Assembly (NCBI GenBank): GCA_963593905.1
Contig: CAVBBL010000003.1
Span: 1-64,000 of the forward strand
From: CAG-791 sp963593905
Lineage (GTDB): Bacteria; Bacillota; Clostridia; Lachnospirales; Lachnospiraceae
Direction: 5' to 3'
Length of the DNA stretch: 64,000 nucleotides
The notes under the pieces were generated by a model. That model was not told the DNA's origin. It was given only the letters and a program-made list of their open reading frames with translations, and made no database searches. Below are positions 53,673 to 61,865 of this stretch, in pieces. Positions within the stretch are counted from its first letter, which is position 1. Each line of letters starts with the position of its first letter. The translations under genes and the position numbers were made by a program.

Positions 53673-54656
53673 TTATGCCAGGATTTCCTGTGCTTTCTTT
53701 ACAAAGCCTTCCACGCTCAGTCCATAATAATCAAAGACTTCCTGTGAAGTACCTGTGATAACCGGTGCATCCGGGAGAGACAGATTAACTACTCTTCTGG
53801 GGCACTGATCACCGACGACCTGACTGACCATAGAACCGAGACCGCCGAAAGGTGCATGCTCTTCAGCAGTCATGACAGCTTTGGAGATGGAAGCTGCTTT
53901 TACGATGGCATCTGCATCCAGAGGCTTTACGCAGTACATATCCAGTACAAGGACATGAATACCTTTTTCTTCCAGTTCCTTTGCAGCCAGAACCATGGGA
54001 CGTACCATCTCGCCGCAGGCCACCATCACCAAATCTGCCTTCTTTTCCGGCATCGAAGCCAAGGCTTCATCAATATCTGCATATGCCTTGCCGTTTACAG
54101 TGACCACAGCACGGTTCATGGCAAAAGGGCAATCCTCTTCGGAATAGATATCCTCTACCGGATTTCTGCCCACGCGGATGTATGCGCACTTTTCATCCTC
54201 TAATAAACTCTCTGTCAGCTTTGCCGTCTGGAAACGGTCACTGGGAAGGTAGACACGCATGTTAGGAATAGCACTCATAGCTGCAATATCCTGTGCAGAA
54301 TGATGACTCATGCCCAGTGCACCGTAGCTGACGCCGCCGCTGATGCCGATAAGCTTTACATTGGTATTGGAATAAGCACAGTCCACCTTTGCCTGCTCAT
54401 AACTTCTGGTAGAAAGAAAGCTGGCGGGAGATGCCGCATACGCCTTCTTGCCGCAGCTGGCAAGACCTGCGGAAATACCTACCAGATCCTGTTCTGCAAT
54501 GCCTACTTCCACGAACTGCTCCGGATAAGCCTGCGCAAAAGGTGCTAAAGAGGCGCTGCCCCGGCTGTCGCTGCAAAGGACCACAATGTCCTTGTCATTT
54601 TCTGCGTGCTTCATCAGCACCTCACAGATGGCTGCACGATTGGGTATCTTATTCAT
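53673..54656 (-). CDS. Transketolase, C-terminal subunit
   Basis: A 327-residue half-transketolase holding the pyrimidine-binding (about 5-170) and C-terminal (about 195-320) domains. The TPP-activating Glu is in VEVGIAEQDLVGISAGLA. It is made as a separate chain; the N-terminal half is encoded by the gene just upstream. The ATG at 54656 overlaps the stop of that gene by 8 nt (ATGAATAA) and follows GGAAGGAGGCAC, so the two subunits are coupled. Confidence 0.93.
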   Translation of the reverse strand: MNKIPNRAAICEVLMKHAENDKDIVVLCSDSRGSASLAPFAQAYPEQFVEVGIAEQDLVGISAGLASCGKKAYAASPASFLSTRSYEQAKVDCAYSNTNVKLIGISGGVSYGALGMSHHSAQDIAAMSAIPNMRVYLPSDRFQTAKLTESLLEDEKCAYIRVGRNPVEDIYSEEDCPFAMNRAVVTVNGKAYADIDEALASMPEKKADLVMVACGEMVRPMVLAAKELEEKGIHVLVLDMYCVKPLDADAIVKAASISKAVMTAEEHAPFGGLGSMVSQVVGDQCPRRVVNLSLPDAPVITGTSQEVFDYYGLSVEGFVKKAQEILA

Positions 54657-55473
54657 GAAGTGCCTCCTTCCTCTCGGCAAAGTCCTTGATGATCTGATCG
54701 TATTCTTCCTTTGTAGGCACGTGATGATGCCATGCAGCCTTATTTTCCATAACAGCAGAGCCGCAGCCCTTGGTGGTATTGGCGATGATAAAGGTGGGCT
54801 TTCCCTTGCAGGCAGCAGCCTGTGCAAAAGCATCCTCCATGGCAGCCACACTGTTGCCGTCTGCTTCTACTACATTCCATCCAAAGGAACGCAGTCTGTC
54901 TCCCAGATCATCCTCCCCCATAACATCCTCGGTATTTCCGGAGATCTGCAGACGGTTTCTGTCTACGATGGCACAAAGGTTGTCCAGCTTGTACTGGTGA
55001 CCTGCCATGAATCCTTCCCAGTTGCTGCCCTCAGCCAGTTCGCCGTCGCCCATGACCACATAGACGCGATAAGGACGATGATCCATCTTGGCAGCCAGAG
55101 CCATGCCTACGCCTACCGGCATGCCGTGTCCAAGGGAGCCGGAATTCACCTCGATTCCGGGCAGCTTGTTGTTGGGATGACCGATATAAGGAGAACCGAA
55201 TTTGGAATATTTCTCGATAACTTCCTCAATAGGGAAAAATCCTTTTGCAGCAAGTACTGCATAGAGAGTCTCTACGCAGTGTCCTTTACTCATGACAAAA
55301 CGATCACGATTGGGATCATTCTGATTCTCAGGGCTGATATTCATAACCTTGAAATACAGCGTTGCAATGGTCTCCATGATACTCATATCGCCGCCGATAT
55401 GACCGCCATTGCCTGCCATGATCATGTCTACTACATCTTTTCGCAGATCGTAACACTTTTCTTGCAGATTCAT
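54649..55473 (-). CDS. Transketolase, N-terminal subunit
   Basis: A 274-residue half-transketolase with the TPP diphosphate/Mg motif GDGELAEGSNWEG...NLCAIVDRNRLQ and the conserved GNGGHIGGDMS and SKGHCVETLYA segments. The start at 55473 follows AAGAGGTCAAG; the longer open frame upstream runs through a hairpin-rich spacer. Split transketolases in sugar operons often act on unusual ketose phosphates rather than the general pentose-phosphate pool. Confidence 0.93.
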   Translation of the reverse strand: MNLQEKCYDLRKDVVDMIMAGNGGHIGGDMSIMETIATLYFKVMNISPENQNDPNRDRFVMSKGHCVETLYAVLAAKGFFPIEEVIEKYSKFGSPYIGHPNNKLPGIEVNSGSLGHGMPVGVGMALAAKMDHRPYRVYVVMGDGELAEGSNWEGFMAGHQYKLDNLCAIVDRNRLQISGNTEDVMGEDDLGDRLRSFGWNVVEADGNSVAAMEDAFAQAAACKGKPTFIIANTTKGCGSAVMENKAAWHHHVPTKEEYDQIIKDFAERKEALHE

Positions 55474-55509
55474 CTTGACCTCTTTTCTATATCGTTGACT
55501 TTCATCTTC

Positions 55510-55570
55510 TGCAGCACATACCGTTCTTTCCGGCATGTGCTGCAAATTATCAGCAGTAATCTGACTGCTG
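55510..55570. other. Two hairpins between isomerase and transketolase genes
   Basis: TGCAGCACAT/ATGTGCTGCA (55510-55519 with 55535-55544) and CAGCAGT/ACTGCTG (55551-55557 with 55564-55570) are perfect stems in the 112-nt spacer. Neither has a T-run on the minus strand, so mRNA processing or stabilisation is more likely than termination. Confidence 0.55.
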
Positions 55571-55585
55571 TTCTCTTGTCTTGAA

Positions 55586-56986
55586 TCATTCACCCCGCAG
55601 ATAAGCCTTTACATCCTCTTCGATGGGATCATAAAGATCCGGAGTGATTCCGATATATTTGCATGCCTCATACATTACCGGCACTACATCCTGGTGAATA
55701 CCAACGCAGTGGTGGATATAAGGGCCTTCCACGATCTTTGCTTCCAGGCGCTTTAAATTCTCAACCTCTACCCACACATAGGTGCCCTTAGTATAAGGTC
55801 CATCGATACCCTTGGCATGACCCAGCAACAAGGAATACTCTCCATTATCTCCGTCAAAGCGAGCCAGTGTCATATCGCCGTGCTTTGCTTCAGCTTCCAC
55901 AGCACCGGGATCGTTGAAAGCCAGAGGATAGCCGATGGTGGGCTTTTCCTTGGCAACAGAAATCGGCCAGGGTCCGCAGTGCTGCAGAAGCTCACCGTTT
56001 TCATTGTCGGGATCCTTTACAGTCCAGTCTGCAAAGAAGGTTCTGTTTTCATCCATGCCGGCTGCTTCCATCATTACAGCGGTGATAGCACCATGGATAT
56101 CGGTCTCACACACAACCGGAAGTCCCTCTTCATTTAACAGAGAGTTGGCTGCACAGGGCATGATGTGAATTTCATCCTGCAGTGCATTCCAGCACTGGAT
56201 AGCCACCGCATTGCAGCCGTACTTCTGCGCCAGGTTCTTCATGGCGACCTTTAAGGCTGCTACATTCGTCAGCTCATCCTCTTTGATGCAAACATTCATC
56301 TTTTCGTGACAGTAAGCGACCACCTTGTCCACTTCTGTCTTCTCTTCCTTCACCCGTGCCATTTCCTTGGTCAGCTCAGGAATCGGAATAGGAGAAAGCT
56401 GGATATTAAACTTCTCTAAGAGCTCACCCTCGTTGCACATGGTGGACCAGAAATCAAAAGGCCTGGGCCCGATCTGAAGGATTCTGGTATGACGGAACAC
56501 ATCTACAATATTACAGACCTTTAAGAAATCACGAACGCCTCTCTCGAACTGAGGATCCTGCAGACGGCAGTTGGTCATGTAGGTGAAAGGCACCTGGAAA
56601 CGGCGCAGCACCTTGCCGGTAGCGAAAAGACCGCACTGGCTGTCACGAAGACGAACACCATTCTCATCCGGACGCTCGTCACGAGGTCCCCACAAAAGAA
56701 CCGGAACTCCCAGTCTCTTTGCCAGTCTTGCACAGACATACTCTGTACCGAAATTGCAATGAGGAAGGAATAATCCCTTCACACCTTCCTTCTGGAATTT
56801 TGCCACAATGGCATCCAGATCATGATCATCGTAAAGAAGTCCCTCTTCATTGATATCATCGATATCCACGTAATCGATGTCGAGCTCTTTGAGACGATCT
56901 CTTGTCAGATTTGCATACTTCACCGCATCCGGTGCACTGAAGATACTTCTTCTGGTGGGTGCAAAGCCGATCTTGATCTGCTTCAT
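55586..56986 (-). CDS. L-fucose/L-arabinose isomerase-superfamily protein
   Basis: A 466-residue protein of the fucose/arabinose isomerase fold. The motif VVCETDIHGAIT carries the expected metal-binding Glu, and TFFADW the Asp. Such enzymes interconvert an aldose and a ketose with Mn2+. It does not look like a close relative of AraA or FucI. It is the first gene of the operon (isomerase, split transketolase, kinase, LacI), which suggests aldose to ketose to ketose phosphate to transketolase cleavage. AAGGAGGACATC is the RBS. Confidence 0.85.
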   Translation of the reverse strand: MKQIKIGFAPTRRSIFSAPDAVKYANLTRDRLKELDIDYVDIDDINEEGLLYDDHDLDAIVAKFQKEGVKGLFLPHCNFGTEYVCARLAKRLGVPVLLWGPRDERPDENGVRLRDSQCGLFATGKVLRRFQVPFTYMTNCRLQDPQFERGVRDFLKVCNIVDVFRHTRILQIGPRPFDFWSTMCNEGELLEKFNIQLSPIPIPELTKEMARVKEEKTEVDKVVAYCHEKMNVCIKEDELTNVAALKVAMKNLAQKYGCNAVAIQCWNALQDEIHIMPCAANSLLNEEGLPVVCETDIHGAITAVMMEAAGMDENRTFFADWTVKDPDNENGELLQHCGPWPISVAKEKPTIGYPLAFNDPGAVEAEAKHGDMTLARFDGDNGEYSLLLGHAKGIDGPYTKGTYVWVEVENLKRLEAKIVEGPYIHHCVGIHQDVVPVMYEACKYIGITPDLYDPIEEDVKAYLRGE

Positions 56987-57072
56987 GATGTCCTCCTTCC
57001 GGGTCTCCCCATAAAAAATTTATTTATGATCGATTTTTTTGTAAAATTTATATTTATATTTTATATTTTTTT

Positions 57073-57101
57073 ATATAAATCGGCAAGGATATTTTATCCA
57101 A
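57073..57101 (-). promoter_or_regulatory. Promoter of the isomerase operon
   Basis: On the minus strand TTGGAT (57096-57101) and TTATAT (57073-57078) are 17 nt apart. The -35 overlaps a palindromic operator. Confidence 0.6.
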
Positions 57102-57114
57102 ATGGATCCATTTG
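57099..57114. promoter_or_regulatory. Candidate LacI-type operator
   Basis: CAAATGGATCCATTTG is a perfect 16-bp palindrome touching the -35 of the isomerase operon. The remainder of the 455-nt gap 56987-57441 is very AT-rich, with a CCTTTA/TAAAGG hairpin near 57207-57221 and a terminator, and no gene. Confidence 0.6.
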
Positions 57115-57371
57115 CATAAGTAAATAAATAGGAGTTTATTAGAAATCAGGGAGAATATACGGGTATACCAATTAAAGAATAACTATTTGAAGACGTGAAA
57201 TTTCCTTTAAAATAAAGGATTATAGCGGTTTGTATACCTTTAGGCGAAAAAGGGTTTTGAATTTTATCCAGTTCTTAAAGACAATCAGGACATTCGTCCG
57301 ACAGAAATAAAAACATATAAATTTTTATATAAATTGATATTTATATAAAAAAACAGTGTCATTAAATTCAC

Positions 57372-57435
57372 AAAAAGGCGGTATCTCCGTTCTCTATCAA
57401 TAATCAAATCCTCGATAGAAAATGAAAATACCGCC
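57372..57435 (-). terminator. Terminator of the liv/cytidylate-kinase-like operon
   Basis: GGCGGTAT (57377-57384) pairs with ATACCGCC (57428-57435), with an inner CTATC/GATAG stem. On the minus strand it ends in TTTTT. Confidence 0.75.
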
Positions 57436-57441
57436 TGAAAA

Positions 57442-58080
57442 TCAGATATTGTTACACTTCTGCCGCACCTGAATATATGCCAAGATAGCCTGTACCGTTC
57501 CTTCAAATCCCAGCTTGGAGCTATCTAAGGAAAGATCGTAGTTTCTGGCATCTTTCCACTCCCGGCCGGTGTAATACTTATAGTATTTCGCCCGGTATTC
57601 ATCAATCTCCGCAATCTTCTTTTCCACTTCCTGCTCCGGCAGACTGTTGACCTTCATAGCCTCCTGCAGACAAAAATCAGCAGGTGCATGGACAAAGACG
57701 CGAACCACATCCGGATCATCCTTCAAAACATCATCAGCACAGCGACCGATCAGCACACAAGATCCTTCCTGCGCCAGCTTGCGAATGATTTTCTTTTGAT
57801 AATTAAAAAGATTATCGTCACTGGTAAACTCGCTGCTCTCCGGGGAGAGAATCTTACCGCCGTGATAGCCACCGGCTAAAATAGAGCGCAGACTGTGATT
57901 CTTTTTTTCATCCTCAAAAAGTCGAGGATTGACACCGCTCTCTTCCGCTGCCAGCTCAATAATCTCTCTGTCATAGAAAGGAATATCCAGCCTCTCTGCC
58001 AGCATTTTACCCACGGTGCGCCCACCGCTGCCGTATTGTCTGGCAATGGTAATGACCACTTTCTCTTTGCTGTTTTCCAT
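57442..58080 (-). CDS. Cytidylate kinase-like family protein
   Basis: A 212-residue P-loop protein of the Cytidylate_kin2 type, with the N-terminal ITIARQYGSGGRTVGKMLA at 11-29, then DREIIELAAEESG and IGRCADDVL. It is not the canonical Cmk. Members are common in Clostridia and gut bacteria; some are fused or linked to transport or regulatory genes, and the substrate is unproven. The start at 58080 follows GGAGGTATCT. It sits 26 nt after livF and appears to be the last gene of the liv operon. Confidence 0.87.
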   Translation of the reverse strand: MENSKEKVVITIARQYGSGGRTVGKMLAERLDIPFYDREIIELAAEESGVNPRLFEDEKKNHSLRSILAGGYHGGKILSPESSEFTSDDNLFNYQKKIIRKLAQEGSCVLIGRCADDVLKDDPDVVRVFVHAPADFCLQEAMKVNSLPEQEVEKKIAEIDEYRAKYYKYYTGREWKDARNYDLSLDSSKLGFEGTVQAILAYIQVRQKCNNI

Positions 58081-58106
58081 AGATACCTCCATTTCCCGGG
58101 ATACTT

Positions 58107-58817
58107 TTATTCTCCCAGATAGGCCTTCTTGATGGACTCATCATTCAGAAGATCCGAAGCTTTGCCTTCCTTGACAATCTTTCCGGTTTCCAGCACATAC
58201 GCGCGGTTGGCAATAGACAGTGCCTTCTTTGCATTCTGCTCCACCAGAAGGATTGTAACCCCCTGCTTGTTAATCTCCTGGATAATGTCGAAGATTTCTG
58301 TAACAAAAATAGGAGAAAGACCCATGGAAGGCTCATCCATCAAAATCAGCTTTGGCTTTGCCATCAGCGCTCTTCCCATAGCCAGCATCTGCTGCTCACC
58401 ACCGGAAAGCGTTCCTGCCATCTGTTTCAATCTTTCTTTAAGACGCGGGAAGCGTTCATAGACAATTTCCAGAGTCTGCTGAATTTCTGCTTTATCCTTT
58501 CTGGAATAAGCACCCATCATCAGATTTTCATAGACTGTCAGATTGGAGAACATGCGTCGTCCCTCCGGCACATGTGACATACCATGCCGAACAATCTGAT
58601 AACCGGGTGTGTGAGTAATCTCCTTACCGTCAAATTCCACAGATCCGGATTTGGCACCCAGAAGGCCGCTGACAGTATGCAGTGTAGTGGTTTTGCCGGC
58701 ACCGTTGGCACCAATCAATGCTACAATCTCTCCCTGCTCAACTTCAAAGGAAACATCCTTTAAGGCATGAATTACACCATAATATACATTTAAATCTTTT
58801 ACTGTAAGAAGTGCCAT
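58107..58817 (-). CDS. livF: Branched-chain amino acid ABC transporter, ATPase LivF
   Basis: A 236-residue ATPase with Walker A GANGAGKTT, signature LSGGEQQMLAMG, Walker B LILMDEPSMGL and the LivF-type ending NRAYVLETGKIVKEG. It forms a heterodimer with LivG under the LivHM channel. It is set apart from livG by a 191-nt composite leader repeat; its RBS GAGAGGTAAAT is part of a 36-bp exact direct repeat. Confidence 0.96.
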   Translation of the reverse strand: MALLTVKDLNVYYGVIHALKDVSFEVEQGEIVALIGANGAGKTTTLHTVSGLLGAKSGSVEFDGKEITHTPGYQIVRHGMSHVPEGRRMFSNLTVYENLMMGAYSRKDKAEIQQTLEIVYERFPRLKERLKQMAGTLSGGEQQMLAMGRALMAKPKLILMDEPSMGLSPIFVTEIFDIIQEINKQGVTILLVEQNAKKALSIANRAYVLETGKIVKEGKASDLLNDESIKKAYLGE

Positions 58818-58818
58818 A

Positions 58819-58993
58819 TTTACCTCTCATGTCGCAGCTTGCTGCGACAACGTGAGGAGAATTTCGCACAGGCGAATTCTCCGATACGATATCAAATGGA
58901 TGTCGCAAACGACATCCATTTGCAAGAATGAAATGCCATCAGGCAGTTCATTCTTGCTTTACCTCTCATGTCGCAGCTTGCTGCGACAACGTG
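58819..58993 (-). repeat. Composite leader repeat between livG and livF
   Basis: A 36-bp sequence (TTTACCTCTCATGTCGCAGC...) occurs exactly twice, at 58819-58854 and 58958-58993; each copy includes a GTCGCAGC-(TT)-GCTGCGAC stem and an RBS in reverse. Between them lie GGAGAATTTCGC-ACAG-GCGAATTCTCC, CAAATGGATGTCG/CGACATCCATTTG and CAAGAATGAA/TTCATTCTTG with the GCCATCAGGC loop. Confidence 0.88.
58892..58951 (-). CDS. Possible 19-codon leader ORF
   Basis: The upstream copy of the duplicated RBS (GAGAGGTAAAGCAAGA) is followed by an ATG at 58951 and a 19-codon frame (MNCLMAFHSCKW...) ending at 58892, spanning two hairpins ahead of livF. It parallels the short frames at 8101 and 45195. Translation is unproven. 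Confidence 0.22.
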   Translation of the reverse strand: MNCLMAFHSCKWMSFATSI

Positions 58994-59008
58994 CAAAAAC
59001 ATATTATC

Positions 59009-59770
59009 CTAGTCGCCCAGATAAGCCGTGATAACCGCAGGATTATTCAATACTTCCTTCGGGGTACCCTCTGCTAAAAGTCTGCCGAAATTCAGCACAT
59101 AGAGGTACTCGCAGATTCCCTGCACCAACTTCATATCATGCTCTATGAGCAGAATGGTGACACCGTATTTTTCTCTCACCAGATGAATCGTCTCCATCAA
59201 TTCTTCTGTCTCGTTAGGATTCATACCCGCTGCAGGCTCATCCAGCAAAAGCAGCTTGGGATTAGTAGCCAGTGCTCTGGCAATCTCCAGCTTACGCTGC
59301 TTACCGTAAGGCAGATTGGAAGCCAAGGTACTCTCCGCATCCTTATCCAGATCAAATACTTTCAGGATGGAAATGGCACGCTCATCCATTTCCTTTTCCT
59401 TCCGGCGATAACTCCCCACATGAAGCATACTCTCCGCAAGAGAATATTTCACTTGATTTTCAAGGGCGGCCTTTACATTATCCAGCACAGAAAGCTGGGA
59501 AAAAAGACGGATATTCTGAAATGTACGAGCCACACCCAGACGATTGATCTCATAGGGACTTTTTCCCACCAGGTTCTGGCCATCCAGACGAATACCGCCG
59601 TCTGTAGGGCAGTAAACGCCAGTGAGCATATTAAAAACTGTAGTCTTACCGGCGCCGTTAGGACCGATCAGCCCCACCAGGCCGCCTTTTTCTATTTTCA
59701 TGGAAAGATCATCTACAGCACGAAGACCGCCGAACGAAATTCCCAGACCGGTTACTTCCAACATAGCCAT
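59009..59770 (-). CDS. livG: Branched-chain amino acid ABC transporter, ATPase LivG
   Basis: A 253-residue ATPase with Walker A GPNGAGKTT, Walker B LLLLDEPAAGMNPNE and the LivG-type insertion. In the signature position it reads LPYGKQRKLEIARAL, normal for LivG. The start at 59770 follows AAGGAGGTCGC; an upstream in-frame extension (basic, reading into livM) is not used. It starts 1 nt after the livM stop. Confidence 0.95.
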   Translation of the reverse strand: MAMLEVTGLGISFGGLRAVDDLSMKIEKGGLVGLIGPNGAGKTTVFNMLTGVYCPTDGGIRLDGQNLVGKSPYEINRLGVARTFQNIRLFSQLSVLDNVKAALENQVKYSLAESMLHVGSYRRKEKEMDERAISILKVFDLDKDAESTLASNLPYGKQRKLEIARALATNPKLLLLDEPAAGMNPNETEELMETIHLVREKYGVTILLIEHDMKLVQGICEYLYVLNFGRLLAEGTPKEVLNNPAVITAYLGD

Positions 59771-59771
59771 A

Positions 59772-60842
59772 TCAAGCGACCTCCTTCTTTGCTTCTTCCT
59801 TCTGTGCCTTTTTCGCTGCTCTCTTTTCAATCCATCTCGTCTTGATGCCGGAATTATTAAAGATCATCAGCACAATCAGAAGGATGGCGTAAATCAGCAT
59901 ACGATAATCGTTCATGGCACGAAGAAGCTCCGGCAATACCGTCAAAAGAGCTGCAGCAATGATGGAGCCCCAGATATTGCCAAGTCCGCCAAGGACTACG
60001 AATACCAGAATCAGAATAGAGGTATTAAAATCGAACTTGGCAGCCGTAACCGTGGAGAAATTTAAAGCGTACAGAGTACCCGCCATACCGGCAAAGGCTG
60101 CGGATACCACAAAGGCCAGTAATCTGCAGCGTGTCACCGGAATGCCGATGCTCTCCGCTGCGATCCGATTATCACGCACAGCCATAATGGAACGGCCGGT
60201 GCGGCTATTGATCAGATTCAGGATCACGAACAGCGTGATCAGGATTAGCACAAAGCCGAACACAAAGCTGGAAAGCTTGGTGACACCACTGACACCCATG
60301 GGACCGTTAATGATCATCTTGCCCGTGTCGTCCAACTCAAATTTCTGTTCAAGTAAGGAAAAATGAAGGCCTTTTCCGTCCATTCCCACATAGAGGACAT
60401 TGATGATATTCTTAATGATTTCACCAAAAGCCAGTGTAACAATAGCCAGATAGTCTCCCTTTAGGCGAAGAACCGGGATACCAACGATTACGCCGGCGAT
60501 GGCTGCGCAGATGGCTGCCACCACTACAGCAATTGCAAGGCGAAGGGGCGCAAAGGGAACAGCATCCGCCAGATAGGTGGTGGTAACGATGCCGGCAAAG
60601 GCACCAACAGACATAAATCCAGCATGGCCTAAGGAAAGTTCACCTAAAATGCCCACTGTAAGGTTCAGCGAAACAGCCATAATGATATAGGCACAAATAG
60701 GGACCAGCTGTCCTTTCAGAGAGGATGTGATATTCCCCGTGGATACCATGATCTGTACGATCACAAAAGCGATAACAACAATGCCATAGGAAATCACACT
60801 GTCCCGTCTGCTTCCTGCTAAGAGGTTTTTTAATGCTTTCAT
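59772..60842 (-). CDS. livM: Branched-chain amino acid ABC permease LivM
   Basis: A 356-residue permease with about nine to ten helices. Motifs typical of LivM are GELSLGHAGFMSVGAFAG and the loop SIMAVRDNRIAAESIGIPVTRCRL. The C-terminus is a short Lys/Ala-rich cytoplasmic tail. It follows livH by 16 nt. Confidence 0.95.
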   Translation of the reverse strand: MKALKNLLAGSRRDSVISYGIVVIAFVIVQIMVSTGNITSSLKGQLVPICAYIIMAVSLNLTVGILGELSLGHAGFMSVGAFAGIVTTTYLADAVPFAPLRLAIAVVVAAICAAIAGVIVGIPVLRLKGDYLAIVTLAFGEIIKNIINVLYVGMDGKGLHFSLLEQKFELDDTGKMIINGPMGVSGVTKLSSFVFGFVLILITLFVILNLINSRTGRSIMAVRDNRIAAESIGIPVTRCRLLAFVVSAAFAGMAGTLYALNFSTVTAAKFDFNTSILILVFVVLGGLGNIWGSIIAAALLTVLPELLRAMNDYRMLIYAILLIVLMIFNNSGIKTRWIEKRAAKKAQKEEAKKEVA

Positions 60843-60858
60843 ATCTTATGACACCTCC

Positions 60859-61740
60859 TCAAACCTTCTCGTTGATGTGCTTGCCTAAAAGTCCGTCAGG
60901 CTTCACGATCAGGACGACGATCAATACAGCAAACACCACCGCATCAGAAAGCTGTGTGGAAATATATGCCTTGGAAAAAATCTCAATGATACCCAACAGG
61001 ATACCGCCGATCATGGCGCCGGGAATAGAACCGATGCCGCCGAAAACAGCTGCTGTGAAAGCCTTGATGCCGGGCATGGAGCCGGTGGTGGGCATCAGCG
61101 TAGGATAAGCGGAGCAAAGGAGCACACCTGCGATAGCCGCCAGACCTGAGCCGATGGCAAAGGTCACAGAAATTGTGGTATTGACATTAATGCCCATGAG
61201 CTGTGCAGCACCCTTATCCTCAGAGACGGCACGCATAGCGGTACCGATCTTCGTCTTACTGGTAAAAAGAGAAAGACCAATCATAATGATGATGCAGGCC
61301 GCTACAGTCACAATAGCTGTGCCGGAAATCGTCAGCTGGTTGTCAAAAAGACGCACCGACCAATCTCCCACCACAGAGGTAAAAGTCTTCGGGCTGGATC
61401 CCCAAATCAAAAGCGCCGCATTCTGCAGAAAATAAGATACACCGATAGCGGTGATCAGAACAGCCAGAGAGGGCGCATTTCTAAGAGGCTTATAAGCCAG
61501 CTTTTCCGTCACCACACCCAGTGCTGTGCAGACGATAATGGCAAAGATCACGGAAATAAAAGGAGAAAGCCCCAGATAACTGGTGGTGCAGAAGGAAATA
61601 TAGCCACCCACCATAATGATGTCGCCGTGAGCGAAATTCAGCATCTTGGCAATGCCATATACCATGGTGTAACCAAGAGCGATGATGGCATAAACACTTC
61701 CCAGGCTAATACCGCTGATCAGATAAGATAAGAAGGTCAT
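60859..61740 (-). CDS. livH: Branched-chain amino acid ABC permease LivH
   Basis: A 293-residue permease with about eight helices, starting YLISGISLGSVYAIIALGYTMVYGIAKMLNFAHG in family style (the NFAHGDIIM motif is clear). The loop IGTAMRAVSEDKGAAQLMGIN contacts the ATPase. The ATG at 61740 follows GAGGTGAAACTC; a GTG three codons upstream is within the RBS. Confidence 0.95.
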   Translation of the reverse strand: MTFLSYLISGISLGSVYAIIALGYTMVYGIAKMLNFAHGDIIMVGGYISFCTTSYLGLSPFISVIFAIIVCTALGVVTEKLAYKPLRNAPSLAVLITAIGVSYFLQNAALLIWGSSPKTFTSVVGDWSVRLFDNQLTISGTAIVTVAACIIIMIGLSLFTSKTKIGTAMRAVSEDKGAAQLMGINVNTTISVTFAIGSGLAAIAGVLLCSAYPTLMPTTGSMPGIKAFTAAVFGGIGSIPGAMIGGILLGIIEIFSKAYISTQLSDAVVFAVLIVVLIVKPDGLLGKHINEKV

Positions 61741-61865
61741 GAGTTTCACCTCAATTCTAAAAAATTTGTTCCCGATAAAGGAAAGCGGCGGCTCGATGAT
61801 ATATTACAAGCCGACGGTTCGGCTACAGACCGTCAAGCAGCCGATTTTCTTCATCGTAATAAGCG

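Noticed and set aside
55510..55544. Terminator between isomerase and transketolase
   Set aside because: The stem is good but no T-run follows on the transcribed strand.
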